Made by a program: the position numbers and the translations under genes
Assembly (NCBI GenBank): GCA_014523695.1
Contig: JAATVS010000321.1
Span: 1-9,144 of the forward strand
Direction of reading: 5' to 3'
Source: Nitrososphaerales archaeon TH5895
GTDB taxonomy: Archaea > Thermoproteota > Nitrososphaeria > Nitrososphaerales > Nitrososphaeraceae
DNA length: 9,144 bases
In this document: positions 1-6,133 of the stretch, piece after piece
How positions within the stretch are numbered: the first letter of the stretch is position 1
Layout: each line of letters begins with the position of its first letter
Notes under the pieces: model-generated
What the model was told of the DNA's origin: nothing
Databases searched by the model: none
What the model saw: the letters and a program-made list of their open reading frames with translations, nothing else

Positions 1-153
1 TCCCTATTAAGCAAGGAAGTATTAAGGGCACTAAGTATGGGTGATTTCTTGCAAGATTTAATAGCGGTGTCAGGTCTTACGATGAGCGGCATGATCAATC
101 TAATTGGTGCGATATCAAGAATCGTCAGTCAAGGGGAAGACAAGAGGGATTAA
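1..153 (+). CDS. C-terminal part of an unrecognised protein
   Basis: The first reading frame is open from the window edge to a TAA at 151-153 and gives 50 residues of a protein whose start lies to the left. The visible part is a mostly hydrophobic, probably helical stretch (residues 10-42, with LQDLIAVSGLTMSG in the middle and INLIGAISRIV after it) ending in a charged tail, GEDKRD. I do not recognise the family. Its 104-base distance to thrB, with a five-T run at 163-167 just after its stop, suggests it ends its own transcript. It is probably a real gene end because the frame is open on the coding strand and the stop is followed at once by AT-rich intergenic sequence, but 50 codons are weak evidence. 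Confidence 0.5.
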   Translation, partial: SLLSKEVLRALSMGDFLQDLIAVSGLTMSGMINLIGAISRIVSQGEDKRD

Positions 154-220
154 GTTGGAACATTTTTGGTCAGCATCTGTTGAACTGTTAGTATGATATA
201 ATAAAGAATAATAAGAATGA

Positions 221-230
221 CTATATTAAA
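221..230 (+). promoter_or_regulatory. Probable TATA box of thrB
   Basis: The sequence ctatattaaa lies in an AT-rich stretch. Counting about 26 bases from its centre puts the transcription start near 250, only some 7 to 16 bases before the two candidate ATG codons (258 and 267). A second AT-rich element at 192-201 is an alternative. Confidence 0.4.
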
Positions 231-257
231 CAAAGGAAAAAATTTATCACGAATAGT

Positions 258-1292
258 ATGGTAAATATGGTTAAGCATCATTTGACATCACGTTCTGTTA
301 CCGCAGCAGCGCCTTCATCTACTGCCAACCTTGGCCCCGGATTTGACATATTTGGTCTTGCCGTCGACGCTTTCGACGATCTTGTAACAATAGAAAGGTC
401 CACTACTACTAATCCTAATCATAGTAACATCAGTTCGCAAGAACGTATAGAGACTGATGAAGCCTCTTTTCCAGTTCGTATTGAAATGACCGGACAATAT
501 CACGAATCGATTCCGCTGGAAGCAAGTAAGAATTCAGCTGGATTAGCCATACAGAAGATCATCAAAGATTTTGATATTAAGGGTTCATTCTCAGTTATAG
601 TAAAGAAGAACATTCCACCTGGTTTTGGGATGGGTAGTAGTGCGGCTTCTGCGGCCGCAGCTGTTGTGGCATTCGATGCTCTTCTCGACCTCCACCTTTC
701 TAAAGCTGATCTAGTTCGATTTGCGGCAGAAGGAGAAAAGGCCAGTGCAGGGTCATTGCATTACGACAATGTAGCTGCATCAATATTGGGAGGTTTCGTG
801 TTGGTCCGCCCGTTTCCGACAGTTCCTGAATTCATCCATATTGAGCCTCCAAATGATTTACGTCTTGTTTTTGCGATCCCGAGTTTGAAAGTCCCTGCAA
901 AAAAAACCGAACTTGCCCGGAAGGTTTTGCCAGAAAATGTCTCACTAGGGCATGTCGTTCATAACCTTTCAAATGCTGCCACCGTAGTAGCGGGTTTTCT
1001 TTTGAAAGATGTCAATATGATAGCAAGAGGCGTAGAAGATATCATCGTAGAGCCAGCTCGTAAGCACTTGATCCCTTGTTTCGATAATGTTCGAGCTAGT
1101 GCATTGGATGCAGGTGCGTTCGCGGTTACCATCAGTGGGGCAGGTCCGTCAATGGTCGCTATTGTTTCAGGTGAGGATCGGTTGGAGGCCATAGCAAATT
1201 CGATGAGAACTGGATTTGGACAGTGTGAATTGACATGCACAACGATAAAGTGCTCACCTAGTAAGGGAGCAAGGATTGTAAGTAAAAAATAG
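258..1292 (+). CDS. thrB: Homoserine kinase
   Basis: This GHMP-family kinase phosphorylates homoserine with ATP to give O-phosphohomoserine, the step before threonine synthase; it is cytoplasmic. Three family motifs are visible: the N-terminal APSSTANLGPGFD (residues 18-30), the phosphate-binding Gly/Ser loop IPPGFGMGSSAASAAAA (119-135), and the C-terminal TISGAGPSM (291-299). HYDNV (168-172) matches the conserved active-site region of homoserine kinases and argues against mevalonate or galactokinase relatives. The protein has 344 residues, longer than the usual 300 to 310; most of the excess is a Ser/Thr/Asn-rich and charged segment at about 47-75. ATG at 258 is used here; ATG at 267 (residue 4) is equally possible because neither has a well-spaced Shine-Dalgarno sequence. 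No other threonine-pathway gene is adjacent. Confidence 0.93.
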   Translation: MVNMVKHHLTSRSVTAAAPSSTANLGPGFDIFGLAVDAFDDLVTIERSTTTNPNHSNISSQERIETDEASFPVRIEMTGQYHESIPLEASKNSAGLAIQKIIKDFDIKGSFSVIVKKNIPPGFGMGSSAASAAAAVVAFDALLDLHLSKADLVRFAAEGEKASAGSLHYDNVAASILGGFVLVRPFPTVPEFIHIEPPNDLRLVFAIPSLKVPAKKTELARKVLPENVSLGHVVHNLSNAATVVAGFLLKDVNMIARGVEDIIVEPARKHLIPCFDNVRASALDAGAFAVTISGAGPSMVAIVSGEDRLEAIANSMRTGFGQCELTCTTIKCSPSKGARIVSKK

Positions 1293-1364
1293 AATTCACT
1301 GCTTACAAATCAACTTGCTTCAGAGACTCTGGACAAAAATGTAGATTAAGCTTGTTAACGGCAC

Positions 1365-2231
1365 TTATGATTTCTTGCTCTTGTTCAAAAACGCAGACAT
1401 CATCTTCTGTCTATCTTCGTGAGCAAAACACAATGCCCATCCATAGATCTCTAGGCGTAATCCTGTGTCTAAATCTGTATCCAGTGCCTTGTTGATTAAC
1501 GTCTTGCTTATCTTAACAGCTGTAAACCCGTTCTTTGTAATTTCCTTGGCAAGGGTTATGGACTCATTTATCAGTTTTCTATTGAGAATCCTTGCGATTT
1601 CAGCTGAACGTTCCTTTTCTTTCTTGGGATCTGATTTATCATCTACTTCTGGAGGCAATTGGTCTTCATTACCTAAGCTTACTACTTTATTAACTAGGCC
1701 AATTTCATATGCCTCTTGTGCAGAAATCATCTTTCCAGTAAAGATTAGTTCTTTAGCTTTTGCTGGTCCCACTAATCTTACTAGACGTTGAGTACCTCCC
1801 CAACCTGGTGGAATGCCAATGGTAGCCTCTGGCTGGCCCATCTTTGCGTTGCTTGATGCTATTCTCATATCGCAGACCATCGAAAGTTCGCATCCTCCCC
1901 CCAAAGCAAATCCATTGACAGCCGCTATGACGGGCTTATCGAGCCTTTCAATCTTATTGAGAACGCCTTGTGCAGAAGCAGCATATTTCTCAGCCGCCAT
2001 TGGATCGATATTTACCATATAAGCTATATCAGCGCCAGCGCAGAACGATTTCTCGCCGGAGCCTGTGATAATGACAACCTTGATTGAATCATCAAATCCC
2101 GCGATATCAATAGATCTGGATAATTCGGCTATTACATCCGTGTTCATAGCGTTTAACGCCTCAGGTCTATTAATACGTAATAAACAAACGTCTTCTAGCG
2201 GTTCGATCTGAATGTATTTCATGGTAGACAT
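1365..2231 (-). CDS. Enoyl-CoA hydratase family protein, probable 3-hydroxypropionyl-CoA dehydratase/crotonyl-CoA hydratase
   Basis: This is a crotonase-fold enzyme acting on CoA thioesters. The oxyanion-hole segments FCAGADI (63-69) and GFALGGGCE (107-115) are present, as are both catalytic glutamates: Glu115 in GGGCEL and Glu135 in GQPEATIGIPPGWGGTQ. Their 20-residue spacing equals that of Glu144 and Glu164 in rat enoyl-CoA hydratase. In Nitrosopumilus maritimus the related Nmar_1308 serves both dehydration of 3-hydroxypropionyl-CoA and hydration of crotonyl-CoA in the HP/HB carbon-fixation cycle; that role is inferred here from lineage and similarity. At 288 residues it is about 30 longer than typical, owing to a charged insertion at about 187-215. 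The start may be ATG 2231 or the in-frame ATG at 2222. It is convergent with thrB (72-base gap) and lies 240 bases downstream of the trmB-like gene, with its own promoter-like sequence. Confidence 0.9.
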   Translation of the reverse strand: MSTMKYIQIEPLEDVCLLRINRPEALNAMNTDVIAELSRSIDIAGFDDSIKVVIITGSGEKSFCAGADIAYMVNIDPMAAEKYAASAQGVLNKIERLDKPVIAAVNGFALGGGCELSMVCDMRIASSNAKMGQPEATIGIPPGWGGTQRLVRLVGPAKAKELIFTGKMISAQEAYEIGLVNKVVSLGNEDQLPPEVDDKSDPKKEKERSAEIARILNRKLINESITLAKEITKNGFTAVKISKTLINKALDTDLDTGLRLEIYGWALCFAHEDRQKMMSAFLNKSKKS

Positions 2232-2257
2232 TATCGTAAAACGCTAGATTGGTCAAC

Positions 2258-2286
2258 TTAAATCTTGTGTAAATTTTAAATCTTGT
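2258..2286 (-). promoter_or_regulatory. Probable promoter of the enoyl-CoA hydratase gene, with an 11-base direct repeat
   Basis: Read on the minus strand, acaagatttaa occurs twice (2286-2276 and 2268-2258), 18 bases apart start to start. The AT-rich core tttaaaattt (2280-2271) begins within the upstream copy and has the look of an archaeal TATA box. About 26 bases from its centre gives a start of transcription near 2249, some 18 bases before the ATG at 2231. The downstream copy could be a second TATA element or a regulator site. Confidence 0.45.
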
Positions 2287-2302
2287 TGACTGGGATCAAC
2301 AA
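2283..2302. repeat. Inverted repeat TTGTTGA-N6-TCAACAA, operator-like
   Basis: Two perfect seven-base arms (2283-2289 and 2296-2302) are separated by CTGGGA. The element overlaps the upstream edge of the predicted promoter of the enoyl-CoA hydratase gene. A further GTCAAC at 2252-2257, on the other side of the TATA-like sequence, matches the arm core. The position suits a repressor or activator site; which protein binds is unknown. Confidence 0.5.
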
Positions 2303-2334
2303 AGTTTAGTACTACTCCTCAATTCAAGATCTTC

Positions 2335-2350
2335 TCTTGCAAATGCAAGA
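2335..2350. repeat. Near-continuous palindrome TCTTGCA-AA-TGCAAGA
   Basis: Seven-base perfect arms (2335-2341 and 2344-2350) are separated by only two bases, too few for a stable RNA hairpin loop without opening inner pairs, so a dimeric protein site is more likely than a terminator. It lies about 104-119 bases upstream of the enoyl-CoA hydratase start. Confidence 0.4.
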
Positions 2351-2443
2351 AGGTTGGGAATAAGTCCTTTTTCGGTAAAGAAATATGTATAACCATTCAG
2401 ATACCTCAGACCCACGCACGTCTGTATCGCGCCGCTCTATGCT

Positions 2444-2460
2444 CCGTATAACTGATACGG
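2444..2460 (-). terminator. Hairpin CCGTAT-AACTG-ATACGG just after the trmB-like stop codon
   Basis: Six-base perfect arms with a five-base loop begin 11 bases beyond the stop of the regulator gene. No T-run follows on the minus strand, so it is not a classic U-tract terminator; it may mark or protect the transcript 3' end, or be a protein site. Confidence 0.3.
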
Positions 2461-2471
2461 GCTGTAGGCTA

Positions 2472-3248
2472 TTAGGTTATCTTGTTTTCGGCATCAGCCC
2501 ATAAATATTCAAAATAATCCTTTGCAAGACCAGCTAATCCCGAATGCTCGGCCCAAATTGCAATGGGTTCGAAACCATTACTGTCCACGTTACTGCCTTC
2601 TCCAAGTAGAAGCATCACCTGTCTACTATCGCCAATAACTCCACCGCCGAACATGTGATCTTTAACTCTGACCTGAGCTATTCTTGATATTGCGCGAACC
2701 GTGTCAGAGCTCGTCCTTCCAGAAGCAAGTACAGAAATGCTAACACCCTTCTCATATAGAGCCCGTAACATTGGTTGCGCTGGTTTTGCGATATTCTCGG
2801 CGACCTCCGGGAGGGCTATTAGTAATTCTGCCTGACAGTCAAGGATTATCTCGCTCACTTTCCCAACTATGTTGTGTATTCCTCTAACGACCCATATTTC
2901 TGGCCGTTCCTTTATCCCTCTTTTTTGGTATATAGGTAACAATTCACTCATGATTAAATTTTCGCTATCCTTAATCTCATTCTCCATCCGAATTCTCATC
3001 GCTGCTAGGGCGCTTTGTGGAGATTTGGGAAAAAATTTCTGTGGTCTGGAACTGTTTGATTCCAGCCAGCCTTTAACTTCCAGCGTGTTAATAACCTCGT
3101 ATATTTTTGAATATGGAACCCCTGACAGTTTGCTGATTTCAGATGCAATGCCTGGCCCTCCCTCCAAGATAGAAAGGTAAACTTTGATTTCGTAGCCTGT
3201 CAAGCCAAGGTTTTCCATTGCTTTCCTTGACTTGTCACTAATAATCAT
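2472..3248 (-). CDS. TrmB-family transcriptional regulator
   Basis: TrmB-type regulators are cytoplasmic DNA-binding proteins that sense a small ligand and repress or activate archaeal promoters. The N-terminal winged helix-turn-helix runs from about residue 12 to 75: LGLTGYEIKVYLSIL is the typical first helix, ASEISKLSGVPYSKIYEVINTLEVKGWL the recognition part, and the wing ends at KFFPKSP. A charged helical linker follows (about 78-110). The C-terminal part (about 115-250) looks like the usual effector domain, opening with IWVVRGIHNI and closing with YFEYLWADA. At 258 residues it has normal length for the shorter members. ATG 3248 fits the promoter; ATG at residue 11 would also retain the fold. 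It is divergent from the Tes-like gene across 229 bases and precedes the enoyl-CoA hydratase gene. Its ligand and targets cannot be read from the sequence; the neighbours are the obvious candidates. Confidence 0.88.
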   Translation of the reverse strand: MIISDKSRKAMENLGLTGYEIKVYLSILEGGPGIASEISKLSGVPYSKIYEVINTLEVKGWLESNSSRPQKFFPKSPQSALAAMRIRMENEIKDSENLIMSELLPIYQKRGIKERPEIWVVRGIHNIVGKVSEIILDCQAELLIALPEVAENIAKPAQPMLRALYEKGVSISVLASGRTSSDTVRAISRIAQVRVKDHMFGGGVIGDSRQVMLLLGEGSNVDSNGFEPIAIWAEHSGLAGLAKDYFEYLWADAENKIT

Positions 3249-3276
3249 TAAAACCTTGAAAGGGATACCATAATTC

Positions 3277-3285
3277 TAATATATT
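3277..3285 (-). promoter_or_regulatory. Probable TATA box of the trmB-like gene
   Basis: The minus strand reads aatatatta here. A start of transcription about 26 bases on, near 3255, would give a leader of only about 7 bases before the ATG at 3248, typical of leaderless archaeal genes. Confidence 0.5.
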
Positions 3286-3309
3286 CATTCCTCCAAGAAT
3301 TTCTAATAG

Positions 3310-3333
3310 TCTACGGCTTGTAATGACCGTAGA
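3310..3333. repeat. Inverted repeat TCTACGG-N10-CCGTAGA between trmB and tes
   Basis: Perfect seven-base arms (3310-3316 and 3327-3333) flank a ten-base spacer; one helical turn between half-site edges is common for dimeric regulators. It lies about 25 bases upstream of the trmB TATA box and abuts the next palindrome. Confidence 0.45.
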
Positions 3334-3345
3334 TCTCAGGAGATC
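3332..3345. repeat. Palindrome GATCTC-AG-GAGATC between trmB and tes
   Basis: Six-base perfect arms with a two-base centre. It shares two bases with the right arm of the preceding inverted repeat, so both could not be occupied at once without contact between the bound proteins. Confidence 0.45.
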
Positions 3346-3397
3346 GATGAATATGAACGGACTTCTAAGTGGACAAAGAAATCAAAATATCCTAATC

Positions 3398-3416
3398 ACC
3401 TTATGAATCGTAAGGT
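3398..3416. repeat. Inverted repeat ACCTTA-N7-TAAGGT next to the tes TATA box
   Basis: Perfect six-base arms (3398-3403 and 3411-3416) end four bases before the TATA box at 3421, so the element covers or borders the TFB recognition element. A bound protein could block or recruit TFB at the tes promoter. Confidence 0.5.
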
Positions 3417-3420
3417 TATG

Positions 3421-3430
3421 TTTATATATA
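3421..3430 (+). promoter_or_regulatory. TATA box of the Tes-like gene
   Basis: The sequence tttatatata is a near-ideal archaeal TATA box. Transcription would begin near 3451, leaving a leader of roughly 27 bases. That leader contains aggaaaaagg (3459-3468), a weak Shine-Dalgarno-like purine run before the ATG at 3478. Confidence 0.7.
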
Positions 3431-3477
3431 ATCCAGAGCTCATTGCCCGTTGACGTTAGGAAAAAGGTTAGATAGAG

Positions 3478-5187
3478 ATGGAATTAATTCAAATAGCAAA
3501 TCTTTCTAGTAAGAATATTGCTGATAAGAAAACAATAAGGTATACGCAGAGCATTTGTCCGGATTGCAATATGATATTGGACGCAGAGGTTTTTGAAAGA
3601 GAAGGCAAGGTTTACATGACCAAAACTTGCCCAACACATGGAGAATGCGAGGAGCTGTATTTTGGCTCTTATAAAATGTACCAAAAGTTTAGCACCTATT
3701 GGATGGACGGTAAAGGCGCCCATGCTCCAAATGTAATGGTCGATAAGTGTGCTTGTCCTAACAATTGTGGACTTTGTACCAACCATTTGTCTCATTCAGG
3801 ACTTGCTAACATGATTGTCACCAACAGATGTGACCTTACTTGCTGGTACTGTTTCTTTTATGTCAAGAAGGGGTTGGAAGGAGCGTACCTCTACGAACCT
3901 TCTCATGAACAAGTGAGAGCCATGATGAAAACTCTAAAGGCTGAACGGCCTATAGCCGGCAATTCGATACAGCTGACAGGTGGAGAACCAATGCTCCGCG
4001 ACGATCTTACCGATATAATTAAGATCATTAAGGAAGAAGGGGTGGATCATGTCCAACTTAATACGAACGGCATAAAGTTGGCATTGTCTCCTGAGACAAT
4101 GCGCCAGGTTAGAAGTGCAGGTGTGAGTAATTTGTATCTCTCTTTTGACGGAGTGACGCCGAGGACTAATCCCAAGAATCACTGGGAAGTGCCGTATACA
4201 CTGGAATCTGCAAGAAAATGCGGAACGACTGTTGTTTTTGTTCCTACTGTGATAAAGTCAATAAATGACCATGAACTCGGGGGCATTATCAGATTTGCCC
4301 AGAAGAATATGGATGTGGTTCACGCAGTTAACTTCCAGCCAGTTTCATTAACTGGTAGAATGTCAAAGAAAGAACGGGAGAAATACAGAATTACGATTCC
4401 AGATTGTATCGAGAGGATAGAAGAGCAGACTAATGGTGAAATTCCATCAGATGGTTGGTTCCCAGTTCCATCTTGCATGCCCATGACTAACGTCATTGAG
4501 GCATTTTCAAAGAAACCAAAATACGAATTGTCAATTCATTTTGCCTGCGGTGCAGGAACATATGTCTTTGAAGACAGTGAAACCAGAAAGCTAGTGCCTC
4601 TAACATCTTTCGTTGACATTAAAGGTTTGTTAGAATACTTTGAAGAGAAAGTTGATGAAATTAAGTCTGGCTCGAATAGGTACTGGAAAATGCTTGAAGT
4701 TTTGAGAAAGATAGGACAATTTGTTGACAAGAGCAAACAACCAAGAGGACTGGACTTGGCCAAAATGTTCTCCAGTATATTACTGAAACGCAACTTCGAC
4801 TCGGTAGGTTCGTGGCATGGCAGATCCCTTTTCCTTGGAATGATGCATTTTCAGGACAAATATAATGAAGACTTGGAACGTCTGCAGAGGTGCGATATAC
4901 ACTATCTGACACCGGATCTTAGGATAATACCTTTCTGTGCATTTAACGTGATACCTGAGTGGTACCGGGATAGGATACAGAAGAAATACAGCATTCCGGT
5001 CGAAGATTGGGAAAAAGCACATGGACAGACCCTGGAAGCCGGTCTTTATCGTGGAACAATGAGGAAAGGCAAATCAGAAGCACAGATGGGTTGCGCAATG
5101 TCAGAGATGCACAAGGCCGCAGCTGAGCTTTCAGCAGACGACGATCATAAGGGAGTAGAATTAAGAAACGGAATGGCTGGCGCCTAG
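3478..5187 (+). CDS. tes: Tes-like radical SAM protein, probable tetraether lipid synthase
   Basis: Tes joins the phytanyl tails of two archaeol-type lipids by radical C-C coupling to make membrane-spanning GDGT tetraethers. The radical SAM core shows the CX3CX2C motif CDLTCWYC (Cys118, Cys122, Cys125) and the SAM-binding LTGGEP (166-171), followed by VQLNTNG (192-198) and LYLSFDG (219-225). Before the core are CPDC (27-30), CPTH (51-54) and the Cys-rich CACPNNCGLCTNH (91-103), a layout I associate with Tes, which is known to carry a rubredoxin-like iron site and extra iron-sulphur clusters besides the SAM cluster. Further cysteines at 333, 357, 472 and 487 may bind an auxiliary cluster. At 569 residues it is longer than the characterised Methanocaldococcus enzyme; the last 40 residues form a polar, Ala-rich tail. 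Archaea can carry several Tes paralogues, so another radical lipid-coupling reaction is possible. It is a single-gene unit divergent from the trmB-like gene. Confidence 0.83.
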   Translation: MELIQIANLSSKNIADKKTIRYTQSICPDCNMILDAEVFEREGKVYMTKTCPTHGECEELYFGSYKMYQKFSTYWMDGKGAHAPNVMVDKCACPNNCGLCTNHLSHSGLANMIVTNRCDLTCWYCFFYVKKGLEGAYLYEPSHEQVRAMMKTLKAERPIAGNSIQLTGGEPMLRDDLTDIIKIIKEEGVDHVQLNTNGIKLALSPETMRQVRSAGVSNLYLSFDGVTPRTNPKNHWEVPYTLESARKCGTTVVFVPTVIKSINDHELGGIIRFAQKNMDVVHAVNFQPVSLTGRMSKKEREKYRITIPDCIERIEEQTNGEIPSDGWFPVPSCMPMTNVIEAFSKKPKYELSIHFACGAGTYVFEDSETRKLVPLTSFVDIKGLLEYFEEKVDEIKSGSNRYWKMLEVLRKIGQFVDKSKQPRGLDLAKMFSSILLKRNFDSVGSWHGRSLFLGMMHFQDKYNEDLERLQRCDIHYLTPDLRIIPFCAFNVIPEWYRDRIQKKYSIPVEDWEKAHGQTLEAGLYRGTMRKGKSEAQMGCAMSEMHKAAAELSADDDHKGVELRNGMAGA

Positions 5188-5551
5188 CGCTTCGCACACC
5201 TTTTTTGTACACACGTTTAATTGTAGCCGTGTTTTGTCGTAAAGTAGATAGTTTTATCAAGTCGCAAATTATTACTAATAATTACATGAACCTTGGTCCA
5301 AATTCTTGAAGGCAGAAAAAAACCAGGCGCCTAGAAGATGTGGTATACATGCACTGGATGACATTTAAATTATGTCTAATTCAATTCTTTGCTGACAAAC
5401 GATGAAGAGAAAAACCTACAGATATCGGCTGTGACGAGGATCTTGAGTTTGGAGTTTGTCATTAATAAATCATAAATAAGCATGTAGTGATCAATTCCTA
5501 AAGGCTTCTTCATAAACTTGATAAGGAGCTGAACCGATCTTGTAATATGAA
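5188..5551. other. 364-base gap between tes and the 176-residue gene
   Basis: No coding frame stands out. It holds the T-run terminator (5201-5206) and two AT-rich inverted repeats: AATTATT-ACT-AATAATT at 5267-5283 and GACAT-N7-ATGTC at 5360-5376, the latter enclosing a TATA-like ttaaatt. TATA-like sequence at about 5464-5480 (aataaatcataaataag) would start transcription near 5500 for the next gene; a weaker candidate at 5510-5517 would give a leader of about ten bases. The stretch from 5391 to 5445 has a CTGA-CAAA-CGATGA motif like the D'/C' part of a box C/D guide RNA, but partner boxes are missing. I see no tRNA or other definite RNA gene. Confidence 0.5.
5201..5206 (+). terminator. T-run terminator after the Tes-like gene
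   Basis: Six consecutive T bases begin 13 bases after the stop codon, with no stable hairpin in front. Archaeal transcription commonly ends at such U-tracts. Confidence 0.45.
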
Positions 5552-6082
5552 TTGGTTATTATAGAAACTACTTCCTCTCTTGAGAGTTTTCGAAAGTTTA
5601 TAATTGTTAGTACATGTAGATCGTTTATACCAGAAAGCTACCTAAAGGACTTTGAGGTATTTCCAGAGAGAGAGGAAGGACCTGGAGCAATCTACATTGA
5701 AGCTGCAGATAAGGTAACATTGAAACGAATTAGAGAAATGACATTCGTGAATGCTAAAGAAATTCTTGGTATTATCTACTCATCAAAGAGTGGCAATACC
5801 AGATTAAAGTGGAGACAGACTAGAAAGAAAATAGGTAAAGTGCAAGGAGATGCTTCGTCAAACGCCCTTGTAAATATGGTCGAGTCCGGAGTGCTAACTC
5901 AAGAGTGGGTAGACAACTACCTAAAGGCATCTCATTCACGAAAAACCTCTCAAGATACCGACCAGTCGTTACAATCTGCCGCTGCGGCACCAACTACTCC
6001 CCATTCAGCATCGTCGACTTCTTCATCTCAGTCTCCCTCCTCTTCCTCTTCTGCTCATCCTCAAGCCTCTAATAGTCAGTGA
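5552..6082 (+). CDS. Unrecognised protein with Ser-rich tail, upstream of pelA
   Basis: I do not recognise the family. Residues 1-126 look folded: a strand-helix-strand pattern (FIIVSTCRSFIP at 16-27, AIYIEAADKVTLKRIREM at 46-63, EILGIIY at 70-76) followed by a basic segment (KWRQTRKKIGK, 86-96) and a helix ending at DNYLKAS (121-127). From 128 to 176 the chain is low in complexity, rich in Ser, Ala, Pro, Thr and Gln with a five-Ser run, and is probably disordered. There is no signal peptide or membrane helix. The start is TTG at 5552: an in-frame stop at 5543 excludes extension, and the next in-frame ATG (residue 63) falls inside the fold. A purine run aaggag at 5522-5527 is too far upstream to help. 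The 51-base gap to pelA suggests co-transcription and perhaps a role near translation, which is inference. Confidence 0.72.
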   Translation: MVIIETTSSLESFRKFIIVSTCRSFIPESYLKDFEVFPEREEGPGAIYIEAADKVTLKRIREMTFVNAKEILGIIYSSKSGNTRLKWRQTRKKIGKVQGDASSNALVNMVESGVLTQEWVDNYLKASHSRKTSQDTDQSLQSAAAAPTTPHSASSTSSSQSPSSSSSAHPQASNSQ

Positions 6083-6133
6083 ACACTCTACAATAGTAGA
6101 ATATCAACCCTCTTTGTTTGAAAAGACTGAGGT

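Noticed and set aside
1321..1331. Palindrome CAGAG-A-CTCTG in the convergent gap between thrB and the dehydratase gene.
   Set aside because: The single-base centre cannot form a hairpin as it stands, the arms are only five bases, and no promoter is near.
4943..5260. Minus-strand open frame overlapping the end of the Tes-like gene and the gap after it.
   Set aside because: It is mostly opposite well-supported coding sequence, has no promoter-like sequence upstream and shows no recognisable protein.
5179..5334. The string ggcgcctag occurs at 5179-5187 and 5326-5334, and gcgcctag again at 7260-7267.
   Set aside because: It is short, part of the first copy is coding sequence at the end of the Tes-like gene, and the surroundings are unrelated; chance is the best reading.
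5391..5445. CTGA-CAAA-CGATGA, resembling the D'/C' boxes of a box C/D guide RNA.
   Set aside because: No upstream C box at the right spacing and no downstream D box (CTGA) follow, so the full RNA cannot be built.
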